Part shown: positions 26,635-36,221 of the stretch, piece after piece | Layout: every line of letters starts with the position of its first letter | How positions within the stretch are numbered: the stretch's first letter is position 1 | Assembly: GCF_035751725.1 (NCBI RefSeq) | Contig: NZ_CP142104.1 | Location: 5,394,001-5,458,000, forward strand | Direction: 5' to 3' | Source: Pseudomonas frederiksbergensis | GTDB lineage: Bacteria; Pseudomonadota; Gammaproteobacteria; Pseudomonadales; Pseudomonadaceae | Length of the DNA stretch: 64,000 nucleotides | Notes under the pieces: generated by a model | Told to the model about the DNA's origin: nothing | Databases searched by the model: none | What the model saw: the letters and a program-made list of their open reading frames with translations, nothing else | Made by a program: the position numbers and the translations under genes

Positions 26635-26660
26635 AAAAGAAAACCCCGCCGAAGCGGGGC
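26635..26660 (-). terminator. Rho-independent terminator, minus strand
   Basis: CCCCGC / GCGGGG (26644-26649 and 26654-26659) with a CGAA loop is followed on the minus strand by TTTTCTTTT. It would end transcripts of the acyl-CoA dehydrogenase gene that stops at 26847. Confidence 0.7.
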
Positions 26661-26811
26661 TTTGCAGACTGTTTCCCTGACATCCATTTCACTCCGCCTT
26701 CCTGGCAGAATCCTACGTGTCCGTGTTGTTACTTTTGCGCGTCCTGCGCTACGTCCATGGAAGCTAGATTAGCCGTGGATCCAATCGGCCGATAGAGGGA
26801 AATCGCCAGCA

Positions 26812-26839
26812 CGTCATGTAAGCATTTGCTTACATGACG
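26812..26839. repeat. Perfect 13-bp inverted repeat downstream of acyl-CoA dehydrogenase
   Basis: CGTCATGTAAGCA (26812-26824) and TGCTTACATGACG (26827-26839) are perfectly complementary with a 2-base centre. It begins eight bases after the stop of the minus-strand gene. There is no T-run on either side, so it is not a typical terminator. It may be a stabilising 3' hairpin or a dimeric protein-binding site. Confidence 0.7.
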
Positions 26840-26846
26840 ATCTTTC

Positions 26847-28625
26847 TCAGAACTGGCCCGGCTCCAGCAGGAACAGCGACTCACTGCCCGCTTTCACCGA
26901 AGCGCTCAAGGAATGGATCCGCGGCAACAGGCGAGCGAAGTAGAACCGCGCCGTGCCCAGCTTGCCCGCGTAGAAATCATCCTGGCTTTCCTTGCCCAAC
27001 GCCGCCCGGGCCATCAATGCCCACATGTAGGCGTAAGCGGTGTAGCCGAACGCTTGCAGGTACTCCACCGAAGCCGCGCCGATTTCGTTCGGGTTGCTTT
27101 TCGACCGATCGAGCAGCCACTCGGTCAGTTCGTCCAGCGTGCCGACGGCATCGTTCAATGGCTTGGTGAACTCCGCCAACTCGCCGCCTGCCGTGGCGGT
27201 GAAATGGCGGATCTCATCGGCGAACAATTTATAGAACGCCCCGCCACTGCCGACGATCTTGCGTCCCACCAAGTCCAGCGCCTGGATACCGTTGGTGCCT
27301 TCGTAGATCTGGGTAATGCGCACATCGCGCACCAGTTGCTCCTGGCCCCATTCGCGGATGTAACCGTGACCGCCAAAAATCTGCTGGCCATGGACAGTGG
27401 TTTCAAGGCCCAGGTCGGTGAGGAAAGCCTTCGCCACTGGGGTCAGCAGCGCGACCAGGTCTTCGGCACGCTTGCGGGTGGCGGGGTCTTCGCTGAACTT
27501 CGCGGTATCCAGTTGCATCGCCACGTAGGTGGAAAAAGCGCGGCCACCTTCGTTAGAGGCTTTCATGGTCAGCAGCATGCGGCGCACGTCAGGGTGGACG
27601 ATGATCGGGTCGGCGATCTTGTCCTTGTTCTGCGCGCCGGTCGGCGAACGGCTTTGCAGGCGGTCGCGGGCGTATTCGATGGCGTTCTGGTAGGAGCGCT
27701 CGCCGGTGGCCAGGCCCTGGATACCAACGCCCAGGCGCTCGTAATTCATCATGGTGAACATCGCCGCCAGGCCTTTGTTCGGCTCGCCGACCAGATAACC
27801 CACGGCCTCGTCGAAGTTCATTACGCAGGTGGCGGACGCCTGGATACCCATCTTGTGCTCGATCGAACCGCAGTTGGCCGCGTTGCGCGCGCCCAGGCTG
27901 CCGTCGGCATTGACCATGAACTTCGGCACCAGGAACAACGAGATGCCTTTCGGGCCGGCCGGTGCGTCCGGCAGTTTTGCCAGCACGAGGTGGATGATGT
28001 TTTCGGTGAGATCGTGCTCGCCGCCGGTGATGAAGATCTTCGTGCCGCTGACTTTGTAGGAACCGTCGGCCTGAGGTTCAGCCTTGGTCCGGATGATCCC
28101 CAAGTCGGTGCCGGCATGGGGCTCGGTCAGGCACATCGAACCGGCCCAGACGCCGGCGTACATGTTGGGCAAGTACGCGGCCCTCAACTCTTCGCTGGCG
28201 TGGGCATTGATCGACAGGCAGGCACCGGCGGTCAGCATCGGGTACAGGCCAAAGGAGAGGCTGGCGGAGTTGACCATTTCCTCGACCTGGGCCGAAACAG
28301 CCTTGGGCATGCCCATGCCACCGTACGCCGGATCTCCGCCGACACCCACCCATCCGCCCTCGGCATAGGTCTTGTAGGCCTGTGGGAAACCTGCCGGTGT
28401 CGTCACGGCGCCGTCAGCCCAGTGGCAACCTTCTTCGTCAGCCGCGCGGCTGAGGGGCGCGACGCTTTTGCTGGTGACCTTGCCGGCCTCTTCCAGGATC
28501 GCTTCGACAGTTTCAGCGTCTACGGTATCGGCCAGCGCCGGCAATTGGGCCCAGAGTTTTGCGACCTCGAACACTTCATTGAGGACGAAGCGCATATCGC
28601 GCAGGGGCGCTTTGTAGTCAGCCAT
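26847..28625 (-). CDS. Acyl-CoA dehydrogenase (FadE type, about 600 residues)
   Basis: The 592-residue protein starts [18 protein letters not shown] and has the acyl-CoA dehydrogenase N-terminal, middle and C-terminal domains: MCLTEPHAGTDLG, KIFITGGEHDL, then FGGHGYIREWGQEQLVRD and YEGTNGIQALDLVG. An extra C-terminal helical domain (PF12806 type) follows. Such enzymes introduce the trans-2 double bond in fatty acyl-CoA during beta-oxidation. It is the last of three paralogues on this strand; the neighbour upstream shares the same layout. Start 28625 is the conserved M of the family, the longer frame not being needed. Likely counterpart of P. aeruginosa PA0506 (FadE1) by position. Confidence 0.92.
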   Translation of the reverse strand: MADYKAPLRDMRFVLNEVFEVAKLWAQLPALADTVDAETVEAILEEAGKVTSKSVAPLSRAADEEGCHWADGAVTTPAGFPQAYKTYAEGGWVGVGGDPAYGGMGMPKAVSAQVEEMVNSASLSFGLYPMLTAGACLSINAHASEELRAAYLPNMYAGVWAGSMCLTEPHAGTDLGIIRTKAEPQADGSYKVSGTKIFITGGEHDLTENIIHLVLAKLPDAPAGPKGISLFLVPKFMVNADGSLGARNAANCGSIEHKMGIQASATCVMNFDEAVGYLVGEPNKGLAAMFTMMNYERLGVGIQGLATGERSYQNAIEYARDRLQSRSPTGAQNKDKIADPIIVHPDVRRMLLTMKASNEGGRAFSTYVAMQLDTAKFSEDPATRKRAEDLVALLTPVAKAFLTDLGLETTVHGQQIFGGHGYIREWGQEQLVRDVRITQIYEGTNGIQALDLVGRKIVGSGGAFYKLFADEIRHFTATAGGELAEFTKPLNDAVGTLDELTEWLLDRSKSNPNEIGAASVEYLQAFGYTAYAYMWALMARAALGKESQDDFYAGKLGTARFYFARLLPRIHSLSASVKAGSESLFLLEPGQF

Positions 28626-28771
28626 GGCAAACCTCGCAAGATCTAAACAATTGGTTCGTAGGAAAGCGGTTTCGCAATGGCCCCGAGTGTACCCCAACAA
28701 CTTTTGCGACACATAGGGTCAACCCATGACTGTTTTGTTATTTTTAGTCACTGCGAAAGCATGGATGTCTA

Positions 28772-28803
28772 TCGTGGCGAGGGTGCTTGCTCCCTCACCA
28801 CGA
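28772..28803. repeat. Single REP hairpin
   Basis: TCGTGGCGAGGGTGCTTGCT pairs imperfectly with the following TCCCTCACCACGA. It is the same REP family as at 26220 and 42866, and lies between two acyl-CoA dehydrogenase genes. Confidence 0.8.
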
Positions 28804-28820
28804 AGAAATGTTTCAGCCCA

Positions 28821-30617
28821 TCAAAGCGCAAACAACTCCGCCGGCAACTTCATCAGGCATTCGCTTCCCGCCTCGATTGCAGCCCGATGGCTGGCCGTAC
28901 GCGGCAGCAGGCGCTTGAAGTAAAACTCACAAGTCACCAGCTTCGCCCGGCAGAAATCCGCGTCCCCGTCGCCACCGTCGAGTTGCGCCTGGGCCACCAA
29001 CGCCATGCGCAACCACAGGTAAGCCAGGATGATATAGCCGCTGTACATCAGGTAATCCACCGAGGCGGCCCCCACCTCGTCGGGATTTTTCATGGCAGCC
29101 ATGCCGACCTGGGTCGTCAATTCGCCCCATTGCTGGTTGAGCCCGTCCAGTTGCGCAACGTATGCCTTGAGCTGTGGGTGCCCGGCATTGGCGGCGCAGA
29201 ACTTATGCACGATTTTGGTGAAGCCACGCAGCAACTTGCCTTGGCTGCCCAGCACCTTGCGTCCCAGCAAGTCCAAGGCCTGGATGCCGTTGGTGCCTTC
29301 GTAGATCGGCGCGATTCGACAATCGCGCACCAGTTGCTCCATGCCCCACTCGCGGATAAAACCGTGGCCGCCGAAAACCTGCATGCCGTGGTTGGTCACT
29401 TCCAACCCCGTGTCGGTCATGAAGGCCTTACAGACTGGCGTGAGGAAAGCCAACAGGTCTTCAGCCTCCTGGCGGGCGGTTTCGTCGCGGCTCAAGTGCG
29501 CGGTGTCGAGCAATTGCGCAGTGAAATACGTCAGCGCCCGGTTGCCTTCGTTGAAGGCCTTCATCGTCAGCAACATCCTGCGCACATCAGGGTGAACGAT
29601 GATCGGGTCGGCGGCTTTGTCCGGCGCCTTGGGGCCGGTCAGCGAGCGCATCTGCAAACGATCGTTGGCGTATTTGATCGCCCCCTGGAAACTCGCCTCG
29701 CCCAGGCAAAGGCCCTGCATGCCGGTGCCGAGGCGGGCATGGTTCATCATGGTGAACATGCAGTTGAGGCCCTTGTTCGCCTCGCCGATCAGGAAGCCCT
29801 TGGCACCGTCGAAGTTCAGCACGCAGGTAGCCGAGGCCTTGATGCCCATCTTGTGCTCGATGGACCCGCAGGAAACGCCGTTGCGCTCTCCGGCCTCGCC
29901 CGCGGCGCCAGGCAGGAACTTTGGCACGATGAACAACGAGATGCCCTTGGTCCCGGCGGGCGCATCCGGCAGTTTGGCGAGCACCAGATGAATAATGTTG
30001 TCGCTCATGTCGTGCTCGCCGGCGCTGATGAAGATCTTGCTGCCAGTCACCGCGTAGCTGCCGTCGGCCTGGGGCACGGCGCGGGTCTTGATGATGCCAA
30101 GGTCAGTGCCGCAGTGGGCTTCGGTCAGGCACATGGTGCCGGTCCACTGGCCGGCGGTGAGTTTGCTGAGGTAGGTCTGCTTCTGCTCCTCTGTCCCGTG
30201 GGCGTGGATGGCCGACATCGCTCCGTGGGTCAGGCCGGGGTACATGCCCCAGGACGTGTTGCTAGAACCAATCATCTCGCTGATGACCAGGCCCAGGGAA
30301 CTGGGCAGGCCCTGGCCGCCGTACGCCGGGTCCGCCGCCAGGCCGTGCCAGCCGCCTTCCACATATTGAGCGAACGCCTGCTTGAAGCCTGCTGGCGTCG
30401 TCACCACGCCGTTGTCGAAATGGCAGCCCTCTTCATCACCCGGGCGATTGAGAGGCGCCAGCACGTTCTCACAGAACCGAGCGCCTTCCTCCAGAATGGC
30501 GCTGACCATGTCCGGGCTGGCATCGCTGGCACCCAGTTCGGCATAGCGGCCATGGAAATCGAAGACGTGGTCGATCAAAAAGCGCATGTCGCGCAGCGGA
30601 GCTTTGTACTCGGGCAT
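28821..30617 (-). CDS. Acyl-CoA dehydrogenase, second paralogue
   Basis: The protein has 598 residues and starts MPEYKAPLRDMRFLIDHVF. Landmarks are [43 protein letters not shown] and [19 protein letters not shown], plus the long helical C-terminal extension. It is much like the other two paralogues. Note AHCGTDLG where the 26847 paralogue has PHAGTDLG, near the substrate/FAD pocket. The start is placed at 30617; nine extra codons upstream are not conserved. Separated from the first paralogue by a REP element and from the third by the diguanylate cyclase gene. Substrate chain length cannot be told from sequence by eye. Confidence 0.9.
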   Translation of the reverse strand: MPEYKAPLRDMRFLIDHVFDFHGRYAELGASDASPDMVSAILEEGARFCENVLAPLNRPGDEEGCHFDNGVVTTPAGFKQAFAQYVEGGWHGLAADPAYGGQGLPSSLGLVISEMIGSSNTSWGMYPGLTHGAMSAIHAHGTEEQKQTYLSKLTAGQWTGTMCLTEAHCGTDLGIIKTRAVPQADGSYAVTGSKIFISAGEHDMSDNIIHLVLAKLPDAPAGTKGISLFIVPKFLPGAAGEAGERNGVSCGSIEHKMGIKASATCVLNFDGAKGFLIGEANKGLNCMFTMMNHARLGTGMQGLCLGEASFQGAIKYANDRLQMRSLTGPKAPDKAADPIIVHPDVRRMLLTMKAFNEGNRALTYFTAQLLDTAHLSRDETARQEAEDLLAFLTPVCKAFMTDTGLEVTNHGMQVFGGHGFIREWGMEQLVRDCRIAPIYEGTNGIQALDLLGRKVLGSQGKLLRGFTKIVHKFCAANAGHPQLKAYVAQLDGLNQQWGELTTQVGMAAMKNPDEVGAASVDYLMYSGYIILAYLWLRMALVAQAQLDGGDGDADFCRAKLVTCEFYFKRLLPRTASHRAAIEAGSECLMKLPAELFAL

Positions 30618-30709
30618 GGTGGTTTTCTCCGGTAGCAGATTCATTCCAACCTACTGCCGGCCATCGTGGCCCACAATCACAGTCCAGGCGCTGAATGCGC
30701 CATCATCAC

Positions 30710-32035
30710 TCAACCCGCGGCGGCTTCCATGCGCACTGCGCCGCGACGATTCTGCCCATAGGCAATTACACAGTTTCGCCCCGCGCCCTTGGCGTTATAG
30801 AGCGCTTGGTCCGCCGATTTGAGCACCTCTTCGGGCGTGCGCTGCTCGATGCGCTCGGCCACGCCGATGCTGACCGTCACCGATACGCTGGAGGCGCCAG
30901 CGCCGGCCCGACGCTGGCGACCTTGTTGATCGTCCTGGGGACGGCTGTCGGGGTTGCGCAGTTGAATCGCGTAGGTCTCGATGGACTGGCGGATGACTTC
31001 CAGGTGGGGCATGCACTCATCGATGGTCTTGCCCGCGAACACCAAGGCGAATTCCTCGCCGCCATAGCGATACGCCCTGCCGCCACCGCCGATCTTCGAC
31101 AGCTTGCTGGCCACCAGGCGCAGCACTTGGTCACCGACATCGTGGCCATGGGTGTCGTTGAATTTCTTGAAATGGTCCACGTCGCTCATCGCCAACACAT
31201 AATTGCGACCCAGGCGCTGCATGCGTTCGTTCAATGCACGACGTCCCGGCAGGCCGGTGAGTTCGTCACGAAAGGCCATTTGATACGCCTCGTGGGCGAC
31301 CGCCGCGGCAATCATCAACATCACCTGGCTGCACATGATGTTCAGGGTGAACGGCAAGATGAATGTCTTCGGCAGCATCCAGAACAACCCGAGCAGCCCC
31401 ACCAATTGCGCGGCGTGCAGCGGCCGGGGGTTGCGCCAATATTGCCAGGCCAGGAGCAGGAATGCGGCGGCGAACATTGGGTAGGACAACTGAATCAGGC
31501 TCATCCAGGCGCCATGCAACGCGGGCCAGCGGATCTCCGAAAGCCACAACAGCAATGCCTGTGGAAAACTTTGCTCCAAGGCCAGCGCCACGCTGCCGAA
31601 AACCAGCAACACCGCGAACCGCGCCACCATGTCCTGGAACAGGTGGGTGCGCTCCTGCCACGCCGCGAACAGCCCGAACAACAGCGGCAGCAACAGGCAG
31701 ACGAGATGGAACACCACCGCCGCGTCTTCACGCACCTTGCCGTTATCGCGGTAGAAATCGGTCTGGGTATCCAGCAGGAAGTAGGCGATGTACACCGTGA
31801 CCATCAAAAACAGTTCACGTTGACGTCGGTAGACGGCGCAATACGCCCCGCCCAGTAGCAACACCAAGGTAGGAAGCACGTTGAACAGGGACGTAAAGAA
31901 GACGTTGAGGTCCTTGACGTAGGCAGCCGCAAGCCCCGACAACAACAGTAGCAGTGACGGTAGGAAATGGCTCAGGCGTACAGCGGAAGAACGCGGCAAG
32001 GGTAAAGCTCCGACCCGACTGATCAAAGAGGGCAT
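30710..32035 (-). CDS. Membrane-bound diguanylate cyclase (GGDEF)
   Basis: The 441-residue protein has about six or seven N-terminal transmembrane helices (residues 20-220) and a C-terminal GGDEF domain with the active-site loop GGEEF in YRYGGEEFALVF. LPGRRALNERMQ and SDVDHFKKFNDTHGHDVGD contain the metal- and GTP-binding residues. So it should make c-di-GMP. The RxxD inhibitory I-site expected five residues before GGEEF is replaced by glycines (GGGG). Its substrate-sensing signal is unknown. It interrupts the run of acyl-CoA dehydrogenases. Confidence 0.9.
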   Translation of the reverse strand: MPSLISRVGALPLPRSSAVRLSHFLPSLLLLLSGLAAAYVKDLNVFFTSLFNVLPTLVLLLGGAYCAVYRRQRELFLMVTVYIAYFLLDTQTDFYRDNGKVREDAAVVFHLVCLLLPLLFGLFAAWQERTHLFQDMVARFAVLLVFGSVALALEQSFPQALLLWLSEIRWPALHGAWMSLIQLSYPMFAAAFLLLAWQYWRNPRPLHAAQLVGLLGLFWMLPKTFILPFTLNIMCSQVMLMIAAAVAHEAYQMAFRDELTGLPGRRALNERMQRLGRNYVLAMSDVDHFKKFNDTHGHDVGDQVLRLVASKLSKIGGGGRAYRYGGEEFALVFAGKTIDECMPHLEVIRQSIETYAIQLRNPDSRPQDDQQGRQRRAGAGASSVSVTVSIGVAERIEQRTPEEVLKSADQALYNAKGAGRNCVIAYGQNRRGAVRMEAAAG

Positions 32036-32169
32036 TGTGCACGTGAGATGTGACCGATGTCACACTGCCATCGCTGTAACGGCAGAGGCCGGAGTTTTCT
32101 TAAGGCTCTGTTGGATGAATATTGTTTCAGGATCGCTATCGATCTCTCTGGGGATTTAGGGCAGCCATG

Positions 32170-32203
32170 AAAAAGCCGCTGCTCCCTGAGAAGCAGCGGC
32201 TTG
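32170..32203 (-). terminator. Rho-independent terminator of the acyl-CoA dehydrogenase gene
   Basis: AAGCCGCTGCT (32173-32183) pairs perfectly with AGCAGCGGCTT (32192-32202) over an 8-base loop. On the minus strand it is followed by TTTT. It lies 19 bases after the stop of the gene at 32222. Confidence 0.85.
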
Positions 32204-32221
32204 TGAAGAACCGCCTAAGGC

Positions 32222-34027
32222 TTAGTAGCCCAGCGCGAAGTCTTCTTCTTTCATGTCCATCAGATTGTTGGCGCCCGACAGCATGGTTGCCACGTGGGTA
32301 CGAGTGCGCGGCAGGATGCGCTGGAAGTAGAAGCGCGCGGTCTGCAGCTTGGCCGTGTAGAACGCCTCTTCGCTGGTGCCAGCTGCGAGTTTTTCCGCCG
32401 CCAGGCGCGCCATGTCGGCCCAGAAGTAAGCCAGGCAGGCGTAGCCGGAGTACATCAGGTAATCCACCGAGGCCGCGCCGACTTCTTCGCGATCCTTCAT
32501 GGCCGCCATGCCGACCTTCATGGTCAGCTCGCCCCATTCCTTGTTCAACGCAGCCAGGGGTTCGACGAACTCCTTGACCGCTTCGTTGCCTTCGTTGCCC
32601 TGGCAGAACTTGTGGACGATCTTGGTGAAGCCCTTGAGCGCTTCGCCCTGAGTCATCAGTACCTTACGACCCAGCAGGTCCAAGGCCTGGATACCAGTGG
32701 TGCCTTCGTACAGCATCGAGATACGGCTGTCGCGTACGTTCTGCTCCATGCCCCACTCGGCAATGAAGCCGTGGCCGCCGTAGATCTGCACGCCGTGGTT
32801 GGCCGACTCAAAGCCGACTTCGGTCATGAAGGCCTTGGCGATCGGGGTCATGAACGCCAGCAGCGCATCAGCCTTCTTCTTCTCTTCTTCGTCCACGCCG
32901 TATTTGACGATGTCGACCTGCTTGGCGGTGAAGTAGACCATCGCCCGGTTACCTTCGGCGAAGGCTTTCATGGTCAGCAGCATGCGACGCACATCAGGGT
33001 GCACAATGATCGGGTCGGCGGCCTTGTCCGGCGCTTTCGGACCAGTCAGGGAACGCATTTGCAGGCGGTCGCGGGCATATTTCAGGCCGCCCTGGAAGCC
33101 GATCTCGGCGTGGGCAAGGCCTTGCAGTGCGGTCCCCAAGCGTGCGGTGTTCATGAAGGTGAACATGCAGTTCAGGCCTTTGTTCGCCGGGCCGATCAGG
33201 AAACCGGTGGCCGCGTCGAAGTTCATCACGCAGGTGGCGTTGCCGTGGATGCCCATCTTGTGTTCCAGGGAACCGCAGCTCACGGCGTTGCGCTGACCCA
33301 CGGTGCCATCGGCGTTAGGCAGGAATTTGGGCACGATGAACAGCGAGATGCCCTTGGTGCCAGCCGGTGCGTCCGGCAGGCGTGCCAACACGATGTGGAC
33401 GATGTTGTCGGCCATGTCGTGTTCGCCGGCAGAAATGAAGATCTTGGTGCCGGTTACTTTGTAGGAGCCGTCAGCCTGAGGCTCGGCCTTGGTACGCAGC
33501 ATGCCCAGGTCGGTGCCGCAGTGCGGTTCGGTCAGGCACATGGTGCCGGTCCATTCGCCGGACACCAGCTTGGTCAGGTAGGCCTCTTGCTGCTCGGGCG
33601 TACCGTGCTCGGAAATGGTGTTCATCGCGCCATGGGACAGGCCTGGGTACATGCCCCACGACCAGTTGGCTTCGCCGACCATCTCGCTGATCGCCAGGCC
33701 CAGGGACTCCGGCAGACCTTGACCGCCGTGCTCTACGTCGTGGGCAAGGCTTGGCCAGCCACCTTCGACGAACTGCTTGTAGGCTTCCTTGAAGCCGGTC
33801 GGCGTTTTCACACCGGACTCGCTCCAGGTGCAACCTTCAAGGTCACCCACGCGATTCAGCGGCGCCAGTACCTGCTCACAAAACTTGGCGCCTTCTTCGA
33901 GAATGGCGTCAACCATGTCCGGAGTTGCGTCCTGGCAAGCCGGAAGGCTCTGATAATGCGCTTCGTAGCCAAGCAGTTCGTCACGAACGAAGCGAATATC
34001 ACGCAAGGGGGCCTTGTAGTCAGGCAT
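32222..34027 (-). CDS. Acyl-CoA dehydrogenase, third paralogue
   Basis: This 601-residue protein starts [20 protein letters not shown]. It carries [48 protein letters not shown] and [19 protein letters not shown], with the PF12806-type C-terminal domain ending [10 protein letters not shown]. The architecture is that of the other two copies, but here TTGIQ replaces TNGIQ. A strong terminator follows, and the upstream region (34028-34300) should hold its promoter. By position it matches P. aeruginosa PA0508 (FadE2 in recent literature, from memory). Confidence 0.92.
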   Translation of the reverse strand: MPDYKAPLRDIRFVRDELLGYEAHYQSLPACQDATPDMVDAILEEGAKFCEQVLAPLNRVGDLEGCTWSESGVKTPTGFKEAYKQFVEGGWPSLAHDVEHGGQGLPESLGLAISEMVGEANWSWGMYPGLSHGAMNTISEHGTPEQQEAYLTKLVSGEWTGTMCLTEPHCGTDLGMLRTKAEPQADGSYKVTGTKIFISAGEHDMADNIVHIVLARLPDAPAGTKGISLFIVPKFLPNADGTVGQRNAVSCGSLEHKMGIHGNATCVMNFDAATGFLIGPANKGLNCMFTFMNTARLGTALQGLAHAEIGFQGGLKYARDRLQMRSLTGPKAPDKAADPIIVHPDVRRMLLTMKAFAEGNRAMVYFTAKQVDIVKYGVDEEEKKKADALLAFMTPIAKAFMTEVGFESANHGVQIYGGHGFIAEWGMEQNVRDSRISMLYEGTTGIQALDLLGRKVLMTQGEALKGFTKIVHKFCQGNEGNEAVKEFVEPLAALNKEWGELTMKVGMAAMKDREEVGAASVDYLMYSGYACLAYFWADMARLAAEKLAAGTSEEAFYTAKLQTARFYFQRILPRTRTHVATMLSGANNLMDMKEEDFALGY

Positions 34028-34258
34028 AGCGATAAACCTCTGCTGATGTAACCGGGAATGAATGACCGCGGCGAATTGTTGTGACGGTCAAACAGGTGTT
34101 TGAAACATACGTTTACGCCCAAATCTTGTCAAGCGTCGATCTTTTGCCGTTCGTCATCAGCTTAAAAAATGGCGGGCACGGGAAATTCCATCGCAATTAA
34201 GAATTCGCGATGCGCGTAGGAAAAGATTAGTTGAGCAATAAGACGTTAGAGACAAGAA

Positions 34259-34284
34259 CACCGCGAATAATCGCGGCGTTTTCG
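34259..34284 (-). terminator. Hairpin terminator after the small conserved gene
   Basis: CCGCGA / TCGCGG (34261-34266, 34271-34276) with an ATAA loop lies about 25 bases after the stop of the gene at 34304. On the minus strand it is preceded by AAAACG and followed by a pyrimidine-rich TGTTCTTGTCTC. Confidence 0.55.
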
Positions 34285-34303
34285 TGAATCTGGAAGAACA
34301 GGG

Positions 34304-34600
34304 TCAGGCAAACGTATCGATCAACGTACCGAGCATTTCGTCGGATGCCTTGGCGACGTTCACGCCCAATTGCACCTGGAACTTGCCCTGGGCCAAGTCG
34401 ACCATGTTGCTGGCCAGGTCTGATTGCTGGCTGCGATCCACTGACCGCAAGCGATCGACCTGTACCTCGGACGACTGGCTGGTGACCGAACGCTCGATCG
34501 TGTTGTTGGCGATCTGGCTGGAGGCCTGATCGACACGGTTCTGCCCTGTCTGAATCGTGCTCAGACCGGCATAGAACGCGGTGTTTCCTGAGATTTCCAT
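34304..34600 (-). CDS. Conserved small protein, FlgL/rod-like helical pattern
   Basis: The 98-residue protein begins MEISGNTAFYAGLSTIQTGQ and has no signal peptide or membrane helix. The composition (S, Q, N, V, polar helices: NRVDQASSQIANNTI, FQVQLGVNVAKASDEMLGTL) resembles the N- and C-terminal helices of flagellar rod and hook proteins. This may only be a similarity of style. By position it matches the hypothetical gene PA0505 beside bioD in P. aeruginosa. It has its own terminator, so it is probably monocistronic. Function unknown. Confidence 0.75.
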   Translation of the reverse strand: MEISGNTAFYAGLSTIQTGQNRVDQASSQIANNTIERSVTSQSSEVQVDRLRSVDRSQQSDLASNMVDLAQGKFQVQLGVNVAKASDEMLGTLIDTFA

Positions 34601-34719
34601 GGCGGGGCTCGTCTACTTGAAGGGGTCGACATCGGCATTGAATCAGATGGCTAGGCAAAAGGCCCGACAAAAACACTAATGGCACAGTGCCTTGTCATAG
34701 GCAAAACCTTGGCGAAATA

Positions 34720-35400
34720 TCAGTCAAGCAGATCCAATTGCAGGTGTCCGGCCACCGCTTCGGCCGTCACGCTCTGGATTCGCGCCACCCTGCCCAGGCA
34801 CGGCGCTGGAAGTCGTTCGGCCAGGGTTGCCAGGTTTTCCTCCAGGCGAGAGGTGGCCGGGTCGATGATATTCGCGACCCAACCGGCAAGCGGCAAGCCG
34901 TCACGGGCGATAGCCTCGGCGGTCAGCAACGCATGGCTGATACACCCCAGGCGCACGCCCACCACCAGGATCACCGGCAAGTCCAACGCAATTGCCAAGT
35001 CGGAAAGATTGTCCTGGCCGGACAGCGGCACGCGCCAACCGCCCGCGCCTTCAATCAAGGTGAAATCGGCGCCCAGCGCCAGCACTTCGCGCATCGGACT
35101 TAGCAGCGACTGCACCGTCAACGCAACACCCGCCTCCCGGGCAGCCAAGTGCGGCGCTATGGCCGGTTCGAACGCCACCGGATTGACCTGCGCATAAGTC
35201 AACGGCACCGAGCATTCGGCCAGCAGCGCCAAGGCATCAGCGTTGCGCAGGCCCTTGGGCGTCACGTCGCAGCCAGAGGCCACGGGCTTTCCGGCTGCCG
35301 TGCTCATGCCGGCTTGTCGCGCTGCGTGCAGCAGGCCCGCCGCAACGGTGGTCTTGCCTACATCGGTGTCGGTGCCGGTAATGAAATAGGCCTGGCTCAT
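34720..35400 (-). CDS. bioD: BioD, dethiobiotin synthetase
   Basis: The 226-residue protein has the P-loop [11 protein letters not shown] at 9-19, the KPVASGC segment with the catalytic lysine and [12 protein letters not shown]. It closes the ureido ring of dethiobiotin from DAPA, CO2 and ATP. It is the last gene of the bioBFHCD operon; its start overlaps the stop of bioC by four bases. Confidence 0.95.
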   Translation of the reverse strand: MSQAYFITGTDTDVGKTTVAAGLLHAARQAGMSTAAGKPVASGCDVTPKGLRNADALALLAECSVPLTYAQVNPVAFEPAIAPHLAAREAGVALTVQSLLSPMREVLALGADFTLIEGAGGWRVPLSGQDNLSDLAIALDLPVILVVGVRLGCISHALLTAEAIARDGLPLAGWVANIIDPATSRLEENLATLAERLPAPCLGRVARIQSVTAEAVAGHLQLDLLD

Positions 35401-36221
35401 AGCGGTTTCTCCAATACGACGTAGACCACTTGGTAGGTCGCCGGCAGCCCTTGTGCCTGACGAAACTGCTCATAGGCTTCAACCAGCGCAAGGATCCGCG
35501 CCCTGCCCGTCAAGCCGCCAGGGCGGCCAGGGTTCAGATTATGGGCACCCAGTGCTTTCAATTCGTGGGTCAGGCTGCGCACATCAGGGTAATGCAATAC
35601 ATGGGGGCGATTTTCAAGGCTGACGACATTCAGCCCGCTGTCCGCGCAGAGCTGTTGATACGTCTCGAATCCACGGAAACGGTTGACGTGCACCATGCCA
35701 TCCACCTGACGCCAGCTGTCGCGCAATTCGTACAAAGTGCCCGCGCAGAGACTGCTGAAGGCGAACACTCCGCCCGGTTTCAAGACCCGATGGGCCTCGC
35801 TCAGCACCGAAGCAAAATCGGCACACCACTGCACCGCCAGGCTGGAGAACACCAGGTCGCAACTCGCCGCCTGCAAAGGCAGCCGCTCGGCATCGCCGGC
35901 AATAAAATGCGCGGCGCCACCTTGGGGACGGGCATGATTGAGCATACCTTCGGCGATATCCAGCGCCAGGCCGCTGTCTTCGCCGAAACGAGCACCCAAC
36001 GCGCGGGTGAAGTAGCCGGTGCCGCACCCCAAGTCCAGCCAACGTTGCGCAATGAACGAGGGCGACAAGCGCCCTAACAACTGTTGGCCGACGTCGCGCT
36101 GCAACTCGGCCACGCTGTCATAGCTGGCTGCCGCCCGGGAAAACGAAGCCGCCACCTGGCGCTTGCCGGGCAAGGCGTCGGGCACACGGGGAAGAGACAA
36201 ATCAGTCATCACCGGACTCAT
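35397..36221 (-). CDS. bioC: BioC, malonyl-ACP O-methyltransferase
   Basis: The 274-residue class I methyltransferase has the SAM motif [14 protein letters not shown] and [13 protein letters not shown], which is typical of BioC. It methylates malonyl-ACP so that fatty acid synthesis can build the pimeloyl chain. ATG 36221 overlaps the end of bioH by 20 bases; a second ATG four codons later (36209) is also possible. It overlaps bioD by 4 bases. Confidence 0.94.
   Translation of the reverse strand: MSPVMTDLSLPRVPDALPGKRQVAASFSRAAASYDSVAELQRDVGQQLLGRLSPSFIAQRWLDLGCGTGYFTRALGARFGEDSGLALDIAEGMLNHARPQGGAAHFIAGDAERLPLQAASCDLVFSSLAVQWCADFASVLSEAHRVLKPGGVFAFSSLCAGTLYELRDSWRQVDGMVHVNRFRGFETYQQLCADSGLNVVSLENRPHVLHYPDVRSLTHELKALGAHNLNPGRPGGLTGRARILALVEAYEQFRQAQGLPATYQVVYVVLEKPL

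Noticed and set aside
26913..28646. Long plus-strand frame of 577 codons antisense to the first acyl-CoA dehydrogenase
   Set aside because: It mirrors the codon structure of a clear GC-rich gene on the other strand; the translation has no family features. Similar antisense frames cover the other two paralogues (28677-30635, 32294-34051).
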